Part shown: in pieces, positions 29,014 to 39,200 of the stretch
Layout of the letters: the number at the start of each line of letters is the position of its first letter
Numbering within the stretch: the first letter of the stretch is position 1
DNA from: XN24 sp035514535
GTDB taxonomy: Bacteria; Pseudomonadota; Gammaproteobacteria; Steroidobacterales; XN24
Assembly: GCA_035514535.1 (NCBI GenBank)
Contig: DATKAZ010000090.1
Location: forward strand, 6,782 to 70,781
Length of the DNA: 64,000 nucleotides
Direction: 5' to 3'
The notes under the pieces: generated by a model
The model's input: the letters and a program-made list of their open reading frames with translations, nothing else
Database searches by the model: none
Told to the model about the DNA's origin: nothing
Made by a program: the position numbers and the translations under genes

Positions 29014-29850
29014 ATGAATCATCGCACCGTTTTCTTCGTGTCCGACCAGACGGGCGTCACCGCAGAGACCCTCGGACACAGCCTGCTGACGCAGTTCGAC
29101 GGGCTGAAATTTCGCGGCGTGACTGTGCCATTTATCAACACCCCTGACAAGGCGAAGGAATGCGTACGCCGCATCAACCTGACCGCCGAGGTGGAGGGCT
29201 CCCGGCCGATCGTGTTCGCCACCATGGTGCAGGATGACCTCAGGGATATAGTAGCGAAAAGTCAAGGGCTTGTACTCGATTTCTTCGGTGCTTTCATAGG
29301 TCCGATGGAACGCGAGCTCGAGACCCCGTCGAGTCATGCGACCGGCAAGGCGCATGGCGTCGCGGACCGGCGTTCCTATACCCGCCGCATCGACGCGATG
29401 AACTATGCGCTCGAGCACGACGATGGCGCGAGTACGCGTGACTACAGCAAGGCCCAGCTGATCCTGGTGGGCGTATCGCGGTCCGGGAAGACGCCGGCCT
29501 GCCTGTATATCGCTCTGCGCTACGGCGTCTACGCCGCCAATTACCCGCTGACCGAGGAGGAGTTCGAGCGCGGCAAGCTCCCGGCGCCGCTGGAACGGTA
29601 CAAGGATCGCCTGTTCGGCCTCACCATCGCGCCCCGCCGCCTGCAGCAGATCCGCCACGAACGCCGCCCGGAAAGCAACTATGCTTCCGCGCGCCAGGTC
29701 AGTTTCGAGCTGCGCTCCGCGGAAGCGCTGTTCACCCGCTACGGCATCGGATACCTCGATACCACCGAGTGCTCGGTCGAGGAGATCGCCAGCACGGTGC
29801 TGGACCGCACCGGCCTGTTGAACCGCCTGCAGGACCTCACCGACACGTGA
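29014..29850 (+). CDS. ppsR: PEP synthase regulatory protein (kinase/pyrophosphorylase)
   Basis: Bifunctional DUF299 protein of 278 residues that inactivates and reactivates PpsA by ADP-dependent threonine phosphorylation and phosphate-dependent removal. It opens RTVFFVSDQTGVTAETLGHSL and carries the P-loop GVSRSGKTPACLYIA near residue 150. Start ATG 29014 with GAGG upstream. The divergent pairing with ppsA gives the functional context. It ends at the boundary of the 64-bp palindrome. Confidence 0.93.
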   Translation: MNHRTVFFVSDQTGVTAETLGHSLLTQFDGLKFRGVTVPFINTPDKAKECVRRINLTAEVEGSRPIVFATMVQDDLRDIVAKSQGLVLDFFGAFIGPMERELETPSSHATGKAHGVADRRSYTRRIDAMNYALEHDDGASTRDYSKAQLILVGVSRSGKTPACLYIALRYGVYAANYPLTEEEFERGKLPAPLERYKDRLFGLTIAPRRLQQIRHERRPESNYASARQVSFELRSAEALFTRYGIGYLDTTECSVEEIASTVLDRTGLLNRLQDLTDT

Positions 29851-29856
29851 TTGCGC

Positions 29857-29920
29857 GGATGGGGCGGATGGGGACACTCCTGAAACCGCGGTTTCAGGAG
29901 TGTCCCCATCCGCCCCATCC
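29857..29920. repeat. Long dispersed palindrome, copy 2 (intergenic ppsR/pgm)
   Basis: A perfect inverted repeat with 32-bp arms centred between 29888 and 29889, filling the 70-bp gap between the convergent ppsR and pgm genes up to the pgm stop. The core arm GGGGACACTCCTGAAA is identical to copy 1 at 18480-18529. The centre is CCGCGG instead of GCGCGC, and the outer arm has GCGGAT where copy 1 has GCTGAT, each with the matching change on the other side. Likely a strong two-way hairpin terminator and/or a REP-type element. Confidence 0.92.
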
Positions 29921-31552
29921 TCAGATGACGGCCGGCGCGGCAATGCCGGTAAGTTCGCGAATTCGCGCGAGCGCGGCGGCGGCCCTGCCGAGTCCGGCAG
30001 TCAGTGCGGCGCCGGTGCCGCCGTGATCGGCGTCCGGCGGCAGGTACTTCTCGAGGTAGATGCGCAGCGTCGCGCCCGTGGTGCCGGTGCCCGACAGCCT
30101 GTAGACCAGTCGCGAACCGTCCGCCAGGAACACCCGTATTCCCTGGCGCGCGGCGACGCTGCCGTCCACTGGGTCATGGTAAGTGAAGTTGTCTGCGCGC
30201 TCGACCCGGGAGTCCGCCACACCGGTGCCGGGGAGGTCGTCGACGGACTGCTCCAGGGCGGACATGACTGCCGCCGCACGATCGCCGTCAGGGATGTGCC
30301 AGTCATGGCGGGCGAAGGCGTGGCGGCCGAAGCGACGCCAGTGACGCTCGACCAGGTCGCTGACCGTAGAGCCGGTGGACGCGATCAGGTTGAGCCAGAA
30401 GAGCACGGCCCAGAGGCCGTCCTTTTCGCGCGTGTGGCTCGAGCTGGTACCGAAACTCTCTTCGCCGCAGAGATCCACCCGGCCGTCTTCGAGCAGGTTG
30501 CAGAAATAGCGCCATCCGGTCGGCGTTTCGTAGCAGGGAATGCCCAGCGCGTCGGCCACCTGGTCGACGGCCCGGCTCGTCGGCATCGAGCGCGCAACGC
30601 CCGCGAGCCCGTTGCGGTAACCGGGCACTCGGTGCGCGTGTTCGGCCAGCACCGCCAGGCTGTCCCCCGGACTGACCATCATGCCGCGACCGACGATCAT
30701 GTTGCGGTCGCCGTCGCCGTCCGAGGCCGCGGCGAGGTCGCCCGCGTCCGGTCCGGCCATCCATGCCACGAGGTGCGCGGCATCGAGCGGGTTCGGGTCG
30801 GGGTGCAGTCCTCCGAAATCAGGCAACGGCGTTTCGTTGACAACGCTGCCACGTGGTGCGCCGAGGCGGCGTTCGATGATCTCGAGGGCATAGGGCCCGG
30901 TGACGGCATTGAGGGCATCGAAACGCATGCGGAATCTGCCGTTTGTCAGCAGACTGCGGATGAGCCCGAAGTCGAAAAGCTGCTCCATCAGGGCGGCATA
31001 GTCCGCCACGGGATCGACGACCTCGATCTGCAGGGGGCCGGCCTGCTGTAGCCCGAGCCGATCGAGGTCCGGCTCCGGAATGTCCGCTGTGCGAAACTCT
31101 GCCAGCGACGTGGCTGCGCGCCAGACCGCTTCGGTCAGCGACTCAGGTGCCTGCCCGCCGTTGGCCGTATCGAACTTGACGCCAAAGTCGCCATCCGGCC
31201 CGCCGGGATTGTGGCTGGCCGTCAGCAGGAAGCCGCCCGCGGCGCCGTGCAGCCGGATCAGGTGCGACGCGGCGGGCGTCGACAGCAGACCGTCACGGCC
31301 GACGATCATCCGCGCGACGCCGTTCCCTGCAGCAATGCGGAACAGCACGCTGAGCGCCTCGCGATTCCAGTAGCGGCCGTCACCGCCGGCAACGAGCGTT
31401 GCGCCCGCAAAGCTGCCACCGGCCTCGAAGACGGCCTGGAGGAAATTTTCGAGGTAATGCGGCTGGCGGAAGACGCTGACTCTCTTGCGCAGGCCGGCGG
31501 TGCCGGGGCGCTGGTCCGCGAAGGGCCTGGTGGGTACGCTGCGCACGATCAT
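29921..31552 (-). CDS. pgm: Phosphoglucomutase (alpha-D-glucose phosphate-specific)
   Basis: 543 residues. It interconverts glucose 1-phosphate and glucose 6-phosphate. The active phosphoserine loop is LLTASHNPGGPDGDFG, the Mg2+ loop is ASDGDGDRNM, the sugar-binding loop is CGEESFGTSSSHTREKDG, and the C-terminal phosphate-binding loop is YRLSGTGTTGATLRIYLE. This is the long eukaryote-like Pgm type, not the short PMM/PGM type. The stop abuts the 64-bp palindrome. Neighbouring ppsA/ppsR suggests a gluconeogenesis/glycan precursor context, but it is not in their operon. Confidence 0.92.
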   Translation of the reverse strand: MIVRSVPTRPFADQRPGTAGLRKRVSVFRQPHYLENFLQAVFEAGGSFAGATLVAGGDGRYWNREALSVLFRIAAGNGVARMIVGRDGLLSTPAASHLIRLHGAAGGFLLTASHNPGGPDGDFGVKFDTANGGQAPESLTEAVWRAATSLAEFRTADIPEPDLDRLGLQQAGPLQIEVVDPVADYAALMEQLFDFGLIRSLLTNGRFRMRFDALNAVTGPYALEIIERRLGAPRGSVVNETPLPDFGGLHPDPNPLDAAHLVAWMAGPDAGDLAAASDGDGDRNMIVGRGMMVSPGDSLAVLAEHAHRVPGYRNGLAGVARSMPTSRAVDQVADALGIPCYETPTGWRYFCNLLEDGRVDLCGEESFGTSSSHTREKDGLWAVLFWLNLIASTGSTVSDLVERHWRRFGRHAFARHDWHIPDGDRAAAVMSALEQSVDDLPGTGVADSRVERADNFTYHDPVDGSVAARQGIRVFLADGSRLVYRLSGTGTTGATLRIYLEKYLPPDADHGGTGAALTAGLGRAAAALARIRELTGIAAPAVI

Positions 31553-31606
31553 GGGCGGCTCTCCATCGCGTCGGCTGCACGAATTCCCTGTGCTATATTG
31601 CCGCGC

Positions 31607-32086
31607 ATGATAGCAGACGGCTCAATCGCGCTGCCGTGTCCTACGCAACCGGGCAGCTTCACTGCGCTCATGCACCTCTACGAGAGCAATTATCTTCGGC
31701 TGAACTGGCTGTTCGAGGACGTCAGGCTGCTGCCGGACACGCAGTGCTCGCGTGTCGTGGCCGATCTGCCGCTGCATCTGGCGGTTATCGAGCGCAGCCC
31801 GTACACGACCACGCTCAGGCTGACTTACTATTTCGAGGACGATTGCGGGCGTGTCGCGGATCCGGACCTGACGATACGGATCTACCAGGACGCCGGCCTG
31901 GCCGAGGCGATGGCCTGCCGGCGACAGCACCTGCATCATGCCCTGCAGCATTTCGACACCGCGCCCGGTGTCGAGCTGAGTCGCCGCTGGGCGAGGAACA
32001 GTATGCTGAACAAGTGGCTCGAGTATTGCCATGATCACGGCCATCGATTTCGAGGCCGGGTGAAGTGTCCGGCAGACGCGTGCTGA
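31607..32086 (+). CDS. DUF1249 (YqiB-like) protein
   Basis: 159 residues, probably cytosolic, with no signal or TM segment. Family blocks include LMHLYESNYLRLNWLFED near residue 22, TTLRLTYYFEDD near 68 and NSMLNKWLEYCHDHGHRF near the end. Function unknown; in E. coli the homologue lies near the cpdA/nudF region. Start ATG 31607, divergent from pgm with 54 bases between. The next gene follows after 34 bases. Confidence 0.82.
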   Translation: MIADGSIALPCPTQPGSFTALMHLYESNYLRLNWLFEDVRLLPDTQCSRVVADLPLHLAVIERSPYTTTLRLTYYFEDDCGRVADPDLTIRIYQDAGLAEAMACRRQHLHHALQHFDTAPGVELSRRWARNSMLNKWLEYCHDHGHRFRGRVKCPADAC

Positions 32087-32120
32087 GCCGCTCTGCCGTC
32101 GTGCCGTTCGGGAGCATCGC

Positions 32121-33185
32121 GTGACGGAACAATCCGAGGGTCCGGCAAAGCGCGCCCTGAAGCGAACCGGGCGCGAGGAGGAGATTGAAGAAGAGCGCCT
32201 GCTCAACCTGTTTCGTAACCGGGCCGAGCTGAAGAAGGCGTTTTCCGACCTGCAGAAGGCCCTGCGGCTCGCCGAGGAAAAGCTCGCGAGCCAGGAGGCG
32301 GCCACCCGCCGGGCCGAGGAGCGATTCCAGGCCATCGAGCAACTCCTCGCGCAGCCCGGGACTGGTTACACGGCCCTCGTCTACTTCCAGCTGCGCGCAT
32401 TGTGGCGGGTCTGCCACGATCGCCTGCAGGCGATCTCGGATGACCTGCGCGGCCGGCACGAGGAGCGCCAGCGGCGCGCGGAGCTGATGCGCTTCAACCA
32501 GGAGAAGCAGCACCAGCTGGCCGCGCTGGATCAGCAGATCACGCAGGCCAGGGACGAGGTCGAGGAGCGTCTCTCGCGGCGCAACTCTGTGCGGGCCGAG
32601 CTCGAGGGCGCGCAGAGGTTCTGGGAGTTCACCCGACGCCGCAAGCTCAATGAATTGCTGCAGCAGCGCCGCGTCGAACTCGAGGCGTCGCGATTGCGCC
32701 TTGCGGAACTGCAGGATCGGCGCGCGGCCGTGAGTGCGGAGCCCTGGCCGGAGTTCACGGGCCTGGATATCGCGACCAAGCGCGAGATCAATATCATGAT
32801 CATCGCGGGCGCGCAGGAGCTGTACCTGCATTTTTCCACCGACGAGCTGGCACGCAAGGCCCGCGACGCCAACGTCAATGCGATCCAGGAGATGCGCTAC
32901 GGCTCGGAGGACGAGTGCAAGGCACTTATCGGCAGGATTCGGCACGTGGTCGCGGCCCTGGGCGCGGGGCGTCCCACGGCCATGGACGTGGAAGCGCGGG
33001 CGCAGGAGATCGCGCAGCAGGCCCAGTTTCGCAGCCCGCGCGAGACGGTGCCGATGGCGACCTCGGTCGCCCGCATCGAGATGCCCGTACGCCCGGCGGA
33101 GGGGAGCGCGTTGCGTCGCATCCCCCTCGAGGTCAACGTCCTCGCGGAGGAATACTGGGACATCTACGATGTGCTCATTCCCTGA
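32121..33185 (+). CDS. Coiled-coil protein of unknown function
   Basis: 354 residues from GTG 32121 with GGGAG upstream. Not recognised as a named family. Two long Glu/Arg/Leu-rich coiled-coil blocks (about 15-85 and 110-205) flank a short hydrophobic patch (TGYTALVYFQLRALWRVCHDRL). A more globular C-terminal part (about 215-285) contains TKREINIMIIAGAQELYLHF, and the tail is proline-containing. There is no signal peptide. The 3' end overlaps the convergent RND pump gene by 11 bases. It could be a cytoskeletal or structural adaptor; that is only a guess from shape. Confidence 0.7.
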   Translation: MTEQSEGPAKRALKRTGREEEIEEERLLNLFRNRAELKKAFSDLQKALRLAEEKLASQEAATRRAEERFQAIEQLLAQPGTGYTALVYFQLRALWRVCHDRLQAISDDLRGRHEERQRRAELMRFNQEKQHQLAALDQQITQARDEVEERLSRRNSVRAELEGAQRFWEFTRRRKLNELLQQRRVELEASRLRLAELQDRRAAVSAEPWPEFTGLDIATKREINIMIIAGAQELYLHFSTDELARKARDANVNAIQEMRYGSEDECKALIGRIRHVVAALGAGRPTAMDVEARAQEIAQQAQFRSPRETVPMATSVARIEMPVRPAEGSALRRIPLEVNVLAEEYWDIYDVLIP

Positions 33186-36100
33186 CCGGTTGAGCACGCG
33201 CCGTCGCGGCCGCGCCGCCGCCCGTGGGCCTGCGGCGCGCCACGGCGAGCACCCTGCGCATCCAGCGCCCGGCGTCATCGAGCAAGGCATAAGTCCACGG
33301 CACCAGCAGGAGTGACGTGACGGTGGAGAAGCCGAGTCCACCGATGATCGCGCGCGCCATCGGGAAATAGGGCGGGGCGCCGACTTCGTCGCCGCCGACC
33401 TTGGTGGCGCTGAGCGCCAGTGGCAGCAGCCCCAGGATCGTCGTGGCAACTGTCATGAGAATGGGACGAAGCCGGTCCCGACCCGCCTGAATCAAGGCCT
33501 CGTCCCGCACCATTCCGTCGCGCCGCAGGTTGTTGACGTGATCGACCAGTACGATGCCGTTGTTCACCACGACCCCGACCAGGATCATGATGCCGATGGT
33601 GGCCATGAACGAAAAAGTCGTGCCGGTCAGCATGAAGAACCAGAACACGCCGATGACCGAGAAGCCGATCGAAGTGATGATCGACAGCGGGTAGATCGTC
33701 GATTCGAACAACGCCGCCATGACTAGAAAGATCAGTGCGATCGCCAGCAGGATGTTCTGTGCCATGACCTGCTGGGTCTGGTCCACTTGCTGGAACCCGC
33801 GCCCGAAGCTCCAGCTGTAACCCGCAGGCAGCTTGTAAGCGTCCATGAGTGCCTTGACATCGGGCCGGACCTCGTCGAGGGAGCGGCCGTCGAGATTCGC
33901 GTTGATGACGACCGCTGTGGCGCGATCGACGCGCTGGATTTCGTCGTGGGCCGTAGCCACGCTGAAATCCGCAACCGAGCCGAGCGTCACCCGTCGCCCG
34001 TCGGGCGTCTGCAAGGGCAGATCGGCAAGCTGCTCGACGCTCTGGCGGTCGTCCTCGCGAAAGGCGATGCGCACGCCGATTTCGCCGTCGCCACCGCGGA
34101 AATCCCGCAAGCGCTCGCCCCGCATGGCGACAGACAACGCAGCGGCGACATCCTGCGGGCTCAGGCCGACGCGAATCGCACGGTCGCGGCTGACCCGGAC
34201 GCGAACTTCGCGGTCGCCCGAACCGATGTCCGCACGCACGCCCTGCAGCCCCTCGATGGTCGACAACAGGCGCACTACCTCGGGAGCGAGTCCGCTGAGC
34301 ACCTCCGTGGATTCGCCCGAGAGCTGGAGGCTGAAGCCTTCTTCACCACCCTGGGAATTGAGCTCGAATGACGGCTTGCCGATGATGATTTCCGGGAGAT
34401 CGGCCAGGACCCGCTTGATGATTTCGCCGGTCGGTACCTTCGCCTCCGAGTCGTCGTTCAGCAGCAGCACGGTCTGCGCCCGCCCTTCCTCGTAGTAGCT
34501 GTACACCGAACGCACGTCGAAGGCTTCCTGGTTGGCGAACAGGTACTCCTCGATCAGGTCGACGGCGCGCTTCATGACCGGCAGCGGATGCTTCTCCTTG
34601 ACGTTGTAGGCCAGCATCAGCTGGCGGCCGGCTTCCTGCGGAAAAGTGTCGAATTTCACGAACTTTATCGGAATCGCGACGCTGGCCACGATCAGCACGA
34701 CGACCAGCGCCGTCCACCAGCGATGGCCCAGGGTCCAGCCCAGCGCACCGGCATAGCGTTCCGTCAGGCGATTCATCCAGGAGCCGCCGCGCGCCGGGGG
34801 AGGGGGTGCAATGCGCGAGGCAATCATGGGCACGAAGGTCTGCGCCATGACCAGGGATGCGAGCATCGCCACGACGATGCTGATGGCGACGTGAGTCAGG
34901 AACACCGTGATGTTGGTCTTGATGCCGAACAGGATCGGCACGAACACGATGATCGACGTCAGCGTTCCGGCGGTGACGGCCAGGGCGACCTCACGCACGC
35001 CGGTGAGGGTGGCTTCGAACGGCCGATCCGGCTCCAGCTGGCGCTGGCGGAATATGCTCTCGGTCACGACGACGGCATTGTCGACGAGCATGCCGACGGC
35101 CAGCATCAGCCCCATCATCGACAGGATGTTGAGGCTGATATCGAGAAAATACATCACCCCGAGGGTGATGAGGATCGAGAAGGGCACGCAGGCCACGACG
35201 ATCAGCGTCGTCGTCGCCTGACGCAGGAAAAGGTACAGGATGCCGAAGGCGAACAGGGCGCCGATGCCGCCTGCGGTCAGCAGGTCGGACAACGAGGATG
35301 TCACGCCATCCGCCTGGTCACCGAGCGCGAAGACGCGAACGTCGCGCATCTGCGGGTTGTCGGCGGCTCGTTCCACCTCGGCCTCGACCCGCCGGGAGAC
35401 GTCGACGAGGTTCGCTCCCGGCTGCTTGTACACGTCGAGCCCGATTGAGTAACGCCGGTCGAGGTGCCTGGCGTTGAGCTTCTCGGGACTGCGCAGCTCG
35501 ATGTCGGCGATGTCCCCGAGACGCAGGTTCTCCCGCACGAGAATATTGCGTACGTCCTCGATGGAGGCCATTTCTCCGATCGGCCGCAGATCGAAGCGTC
35601 GCCCCCCGTCGGTCAGGCGCCCCGCACTGACCGAAAAGTTCGACCGCTCGAGCAGCATGCGCAGTGAATTCAGGTCCACCCCGTGCGCGGCGATGCGGTC
35701 CGCGTTGAGGAGGATGCGTATCTCGCGCTTATCCACGCCGTAAAGTTCGACGCGGGAAACGCCGTCGACGCGCTCGATGCGGCGCTTCAGTTGCCGATCG
35801 AGCATCTCGTAGGCATCGGAAAGGTCCCGCGCGCTGCTGATGCGCAGGTTCAGAATCGGCTGGTCGCCCAGCGATCCCGTGAAAACGAGCACGCGGCGCA
35901 CATCATCGGGCAACTGGTGGCGCATCGCGTCGACCTTGGCGCGGGCCTCGATTCCCTTGGCCGCCGCGTCCTCGTCCCAGCCGAACTGCAGGAAAATCTG
36001 CGCCCCGTCCTGCCGTGACGTGGATTGCATGCGCTCGATGCCGCTCAGGGTGGCAAGTGCCTCCTCGAGCGGCCGCGTTATCAGGCGCTCAACTTCCTCC

Positions 36101-36267
36101 GGCGTGGATCCCTCGTAGGGAATATTGACGAAAATGCCGGGAAACTGGATGTCCGGAAACTTCTCCAGGGGCAGCAGTTTCGCCGCCACCAGGCCGATCA
36201 GGCCCAGCGCGACAAACACCATCACGGTTGTGACCGGCCGCTTGATGGCTGTTCGCGTCAGGATCAC
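33175..36267 (-). CDS. RND efflux pump, second inner-membrane subunit
   Basis: 1030 residues, AcrB-fold proton-driven exporter. It opens MILTRTAIKRPVTTVMVFVALGLIGLVAAKLLP, continues with FPDIQFPGIFVNIPYEGSTPEEVE, and has TM4 LAVGMLVDNAVVVTESI (a single relay Asp, with Asn where AcrB has Asp). The C-terminal half repeats the plan (MILVGVVVNNGIVLVDHVNNL). GTG 36267 overlaps the stop of the upstream pump gene by 4 bases, so the two pumps are translationally coupled and served by one adaptor gene. Confidence 0.92.
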   Translation of the reverse strand: MILTRTAIKRPVTTVMVFVALGLIGLVAAKLLPLEKFPDIQFPGIFVNIPYEGSTPEEVERLITRPLEEALATLSGIERMQSTSRQDGAQIFLQFGWDEDAAAKGIEARAKVDAMRHQLPDDVRRVLVFTGSLGDQPILNLRISSARDLSDAYEMLDRQLKRRIERVDGVSRVELYGVDKREIRILLNADRIAAHGVDLNSLRMLLERSNFSVSAGRLTDGGRRFDLRPIGEMASIEDVRNILVRENLRLGDIADIELRSPEKLNARHLDRRYSIGLDVYKQPGANLVDVSRRVEAEVERAADNPQMRDVRVFALGDQADGVTSSLSDLLTAGGIGALFAFGILYLFLRQATTTLIVVACVPFSILITLGVMYFLDISLNILSMMGLMLAVGMLVDNAVVVTESIFRQRQLEPDRPFEATLTGVREVALAVTAGTLTSIIVFVPILFGIKTNITVFLTHVAISIVVAMLASLVMAQTFVPMIASRIAPPPPARGGSWMNRLTERYAGALGWTLGHRWWTALVVVLIVASVAIPIKFVKFDTFPQEAGRQLMLAYNVKEKHPLPVMKRAVDLIEEYLFANQEAFDVRSVYSYYEEGRAQTVLLLNDDSEAKVPTGEIIKRVLADLPEIIIGKPSFELNSQGGEEGFSLQLSGESTEVLSGLAPEVVRLLSTIEGLQGVRADIGSGDREVRVRVSRDRAIRVGLSPQDVAAALSVAMRGERLRDFRGGDGEIGVRIAFREDDRQSVEQLADLPLQTPDGRRVTLGSVADFSVATAHDEIQRVDRATAVVINANLDGRSLDEVRPDVKALMDAYKLPAGYSWSFGRGFQQVDQTQQVMAQNILLAIALIFLVMAALFESTIYPLSIITSIGFSVIGVFWFFMLTGTTFSFMATIGIMILVGVVVNNGIVLVDHVNNLRRDGMVRDEALIQAGRDRLRPILMTVATTILGLLPLALSATKVGGDEVGAPPYFPMARAIIGGLGFSTVTSLLLVPWTYALLDDAGRWMRRVLAVARRRPTGGGAAATARAQPVRE

Positions 36268-39200
36268 CCCGCGGCCTCCACGGTCGCGCCGGCGTGGTCG
36301 AGTGCCCGCACGCCCCGGTCAAGCAAGGTATAGACGACCGGGATCACCACGAGCGTGAGCAGCGTGGCCACGATCAGTCCGCCGATGACGGTGATGGCCA
36401 TCGGCGTGCGCACCTCCGCGCCTTCCCCAAAGCCGAGCGCCATCGGCAGCAGGCCGAGCACAGTGGTGAGTGTCGTCATGAGGATAGGCCGCAGGCGGGA
36501 GCGCCCCGCCTCCATGATCGCGGCGGTACGTTCCATGCCGTCGCGACGCAGCTGGTTGATCAGGTCCACGAGCACGATCGCGTTGTTGACGACGATGCCG
36601 GCCAGCATGATCAAGCCGATGAAAGCGACCACGCTGACCGTGGTGCCGGTGAGCCAAAGGGCCCAGGCCGCGCCCACCAGCGCCAGCGGGATCGTGAACA
36701 GGATCACGAACGGGTGCACGAGCGACTCGAACTGCGAGGCCATGACGAGGTAGACCAGGAAAACCGCCATCGCGAGGGAGAAGAGCATCGAGCGAAAGGA
36801 GTCCTGCATCTCGGCGCTCTGGCCCGAGACACTGGCGACGATGCCCGGCGGGCTCGGCGCACGCGCAATGACCTGCCGCATCTCGTCTGTGGCCGCGGCG
36901 AGGTCGCCGAACGCGAAGTTGGCCGATACGAGCGCGACGCGCGCCTGGTCCGCGCGCCGAATTTCCGCCGGGCCCACCGCGATGCGAACGTCGGCAACAG
37001 CTTTCAGGGGTACAGGCCGGTCGCTCTGCGGATTGACGATCAGGTTCTCGATTTCCGCGAGGGAGGAATTGCGCGTATCCACGCTCCGCACGAGAACATC
37101 GATTTTCTTGTCGCGCCAGGTGTAACGCGTCGCCACCTCGCCGCGCACCTTGGAGACCACGGTATCGGCGACGTCGCGCACGGCGAGCCCGAGTCGGGCA
37201 GCCCGCTCCTGGTCGAACAGGATCTGGATTTCCGGGTTGCCGGCCTCGACGGTACTGCGTACGTCGGCGAAGCGTGGCGATTCCTCGAGTGCCTGCTGCA
37301 GCCACTCGGCCACTTCATCCAGTTTTTCGAGATCGTAGCCGACGACCTCGATTTCGAGCGGCGTGCGAAAGCTGAACAGCGTGGGTCGGGAAAACTCGTA
37401 GGATACCCCCGGCATCTGCTCGAGTGCGGCGCGCAACGCCGCGATCGTGTCGGCTTCGGCTTCCGGCCGCCCCCCGGCTTGCAGCTGGACGTTGAGCTGA
37501 CCGGAATGCTCGCCGGCGTCGACCGGGCTCGCGTCGAGCCGGTTGCCGGTGCCCGCAACGGAGTAACTCAGTTTTACGTCGGGGTATTCCTTCGTCAGTT
37601 CCTGCAGGCGGCGGATCGCCGCATCGGTCTCGGTCAGGGGCGCCCCCGCCGGGAGGCGGACGTCGATCTTGAACTCGCCCTGGGCCAGCTGCGGCAGCAG
37701 CTCGTAGCCGAGCCTGGGCAGTAATGCGACGCTGGAGCCCAGCGCGGCGGCCGCCACGACAAGGACGAGCCAGCGGTGCCGCAGGGAACCGGCGAGAAGG
37801 GGCGTGTAGGCGCGCGCCGCCACACGATAGAACCCCTGGAACAGCCAGACCAGGGGCCGCATCAGCCGCGCGACGAGCCAGGCGAGGGCCGCGAGAGCAA
37901 GGCCGCCCAGCCGCAGGCCGCCGCCCGCCACGCGCGTCACCCGGCCCGGTGGCGCGTCTTCGGCCGCGTCGGCATAGCGGCGGGGCGCGCCGCGTGACGC
38001 GAGCATGGGAATCAGCGTCAGGGCGACGACGAGCGAGAACAACAGCGCGAAGGTCACGGTGAGCGCCTGGTCGCGAAACAACTGGCCCGCGATGCCCGTG
38101 ACGAACACCATCGGGAAGAACACCGCCACGGTGGTCAGCGTCGCGGCCGTCACCGCTCCCGCGACCTCCGACGCGCCGGCCCGCGCCGCCGAGACGACGT
38201 CGGCGCCTTGTTCCTTCTTGCGCACGATGTTCTCGAGCACCACGATGCTGTTGTCCACGAGCATGCCGACGGCCAGCGCGATGCCCCCGAGGGACATGAT
38301 GTTCAGGCTCACGTCGGCCGAATACATCAGCAGGAACGTCCCGACCACGGAGACGGGGATGGCGATGCCGATGACGAACGTGGCGCGGGCGTCACGCAGG
38401 AACGCGTACAGTACCAGGACGGCCAGCAGTCCGCCGAGCAATGCAGCATTGCGAACCTGGCTGATCGCCTGGGCGATGAATACCGACTGGTCATAGACCA
38501 TCGTCAGCTCGGTGTTTTCAGGCAGTCGTTCCTTGACCTTGGTGATGCGGTCGGTGATGCGTTTCGCCACCTGCACCGTGTTGCCGTCACCTTCCTTGTA
38601 TATTGCCAGCTCGACGCTCTCTCGGCCGTCGACCCGCGTGATTGCCTCGCGCTCCTTGAAGCCGCGCGACACCTGCGCGATGTCGCGCAGGTAGATCGGC
38701 CGTGACGCGGGCGTCGCGATGATGGTGTCGGCGATTTCCTCGACGCTGGTGAACTCGTTGAGCGTACGAACGAGAAACCGCTGCTCGCTCTGCTCGAGGC
38801 GCCCCCCCGACAGATTGACGTTCTCCGCCCGCAGGCGCGCGGCTATGGTCTGGATCGAAAGGCCGAGCTGGGCCAACTTGTCCTGGTCCACCAGGATCTG
38901 GATTTCGTCCTCCAGCCCGCCGCTGACCTTGACTGCGGCCGTGCCCTCGACCGATTCGAGGTCGCTCTTGAGCTGGTCCTCCGCATAGCGCCGCAACGCG
39001 CGCAGCCGCTGGGGATCGTCGGCGGGACCGGTCGCTTCCCGGTCCATGAAAGCCAGTCGCTGGATCGGCTCGTTCGCCGGATCGAAGCGCAGCAACAGCG
39101 GCCGGCTCGCTTCCAGCGGCAGCTCGAGGACATCGAGCCGCTCACGTACCTCGACTCCTGCGACGTCCATATTGGTGCCCCACAGGAACTCGAGGGTCAC

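Noticed and set aside
28945..29943. Minus-strand extension of the ppsA frame
   Set aside because: It runs antisense through ppsR, and the ppsA N-terminus starts naturally at the TTG with a good ribosome site.
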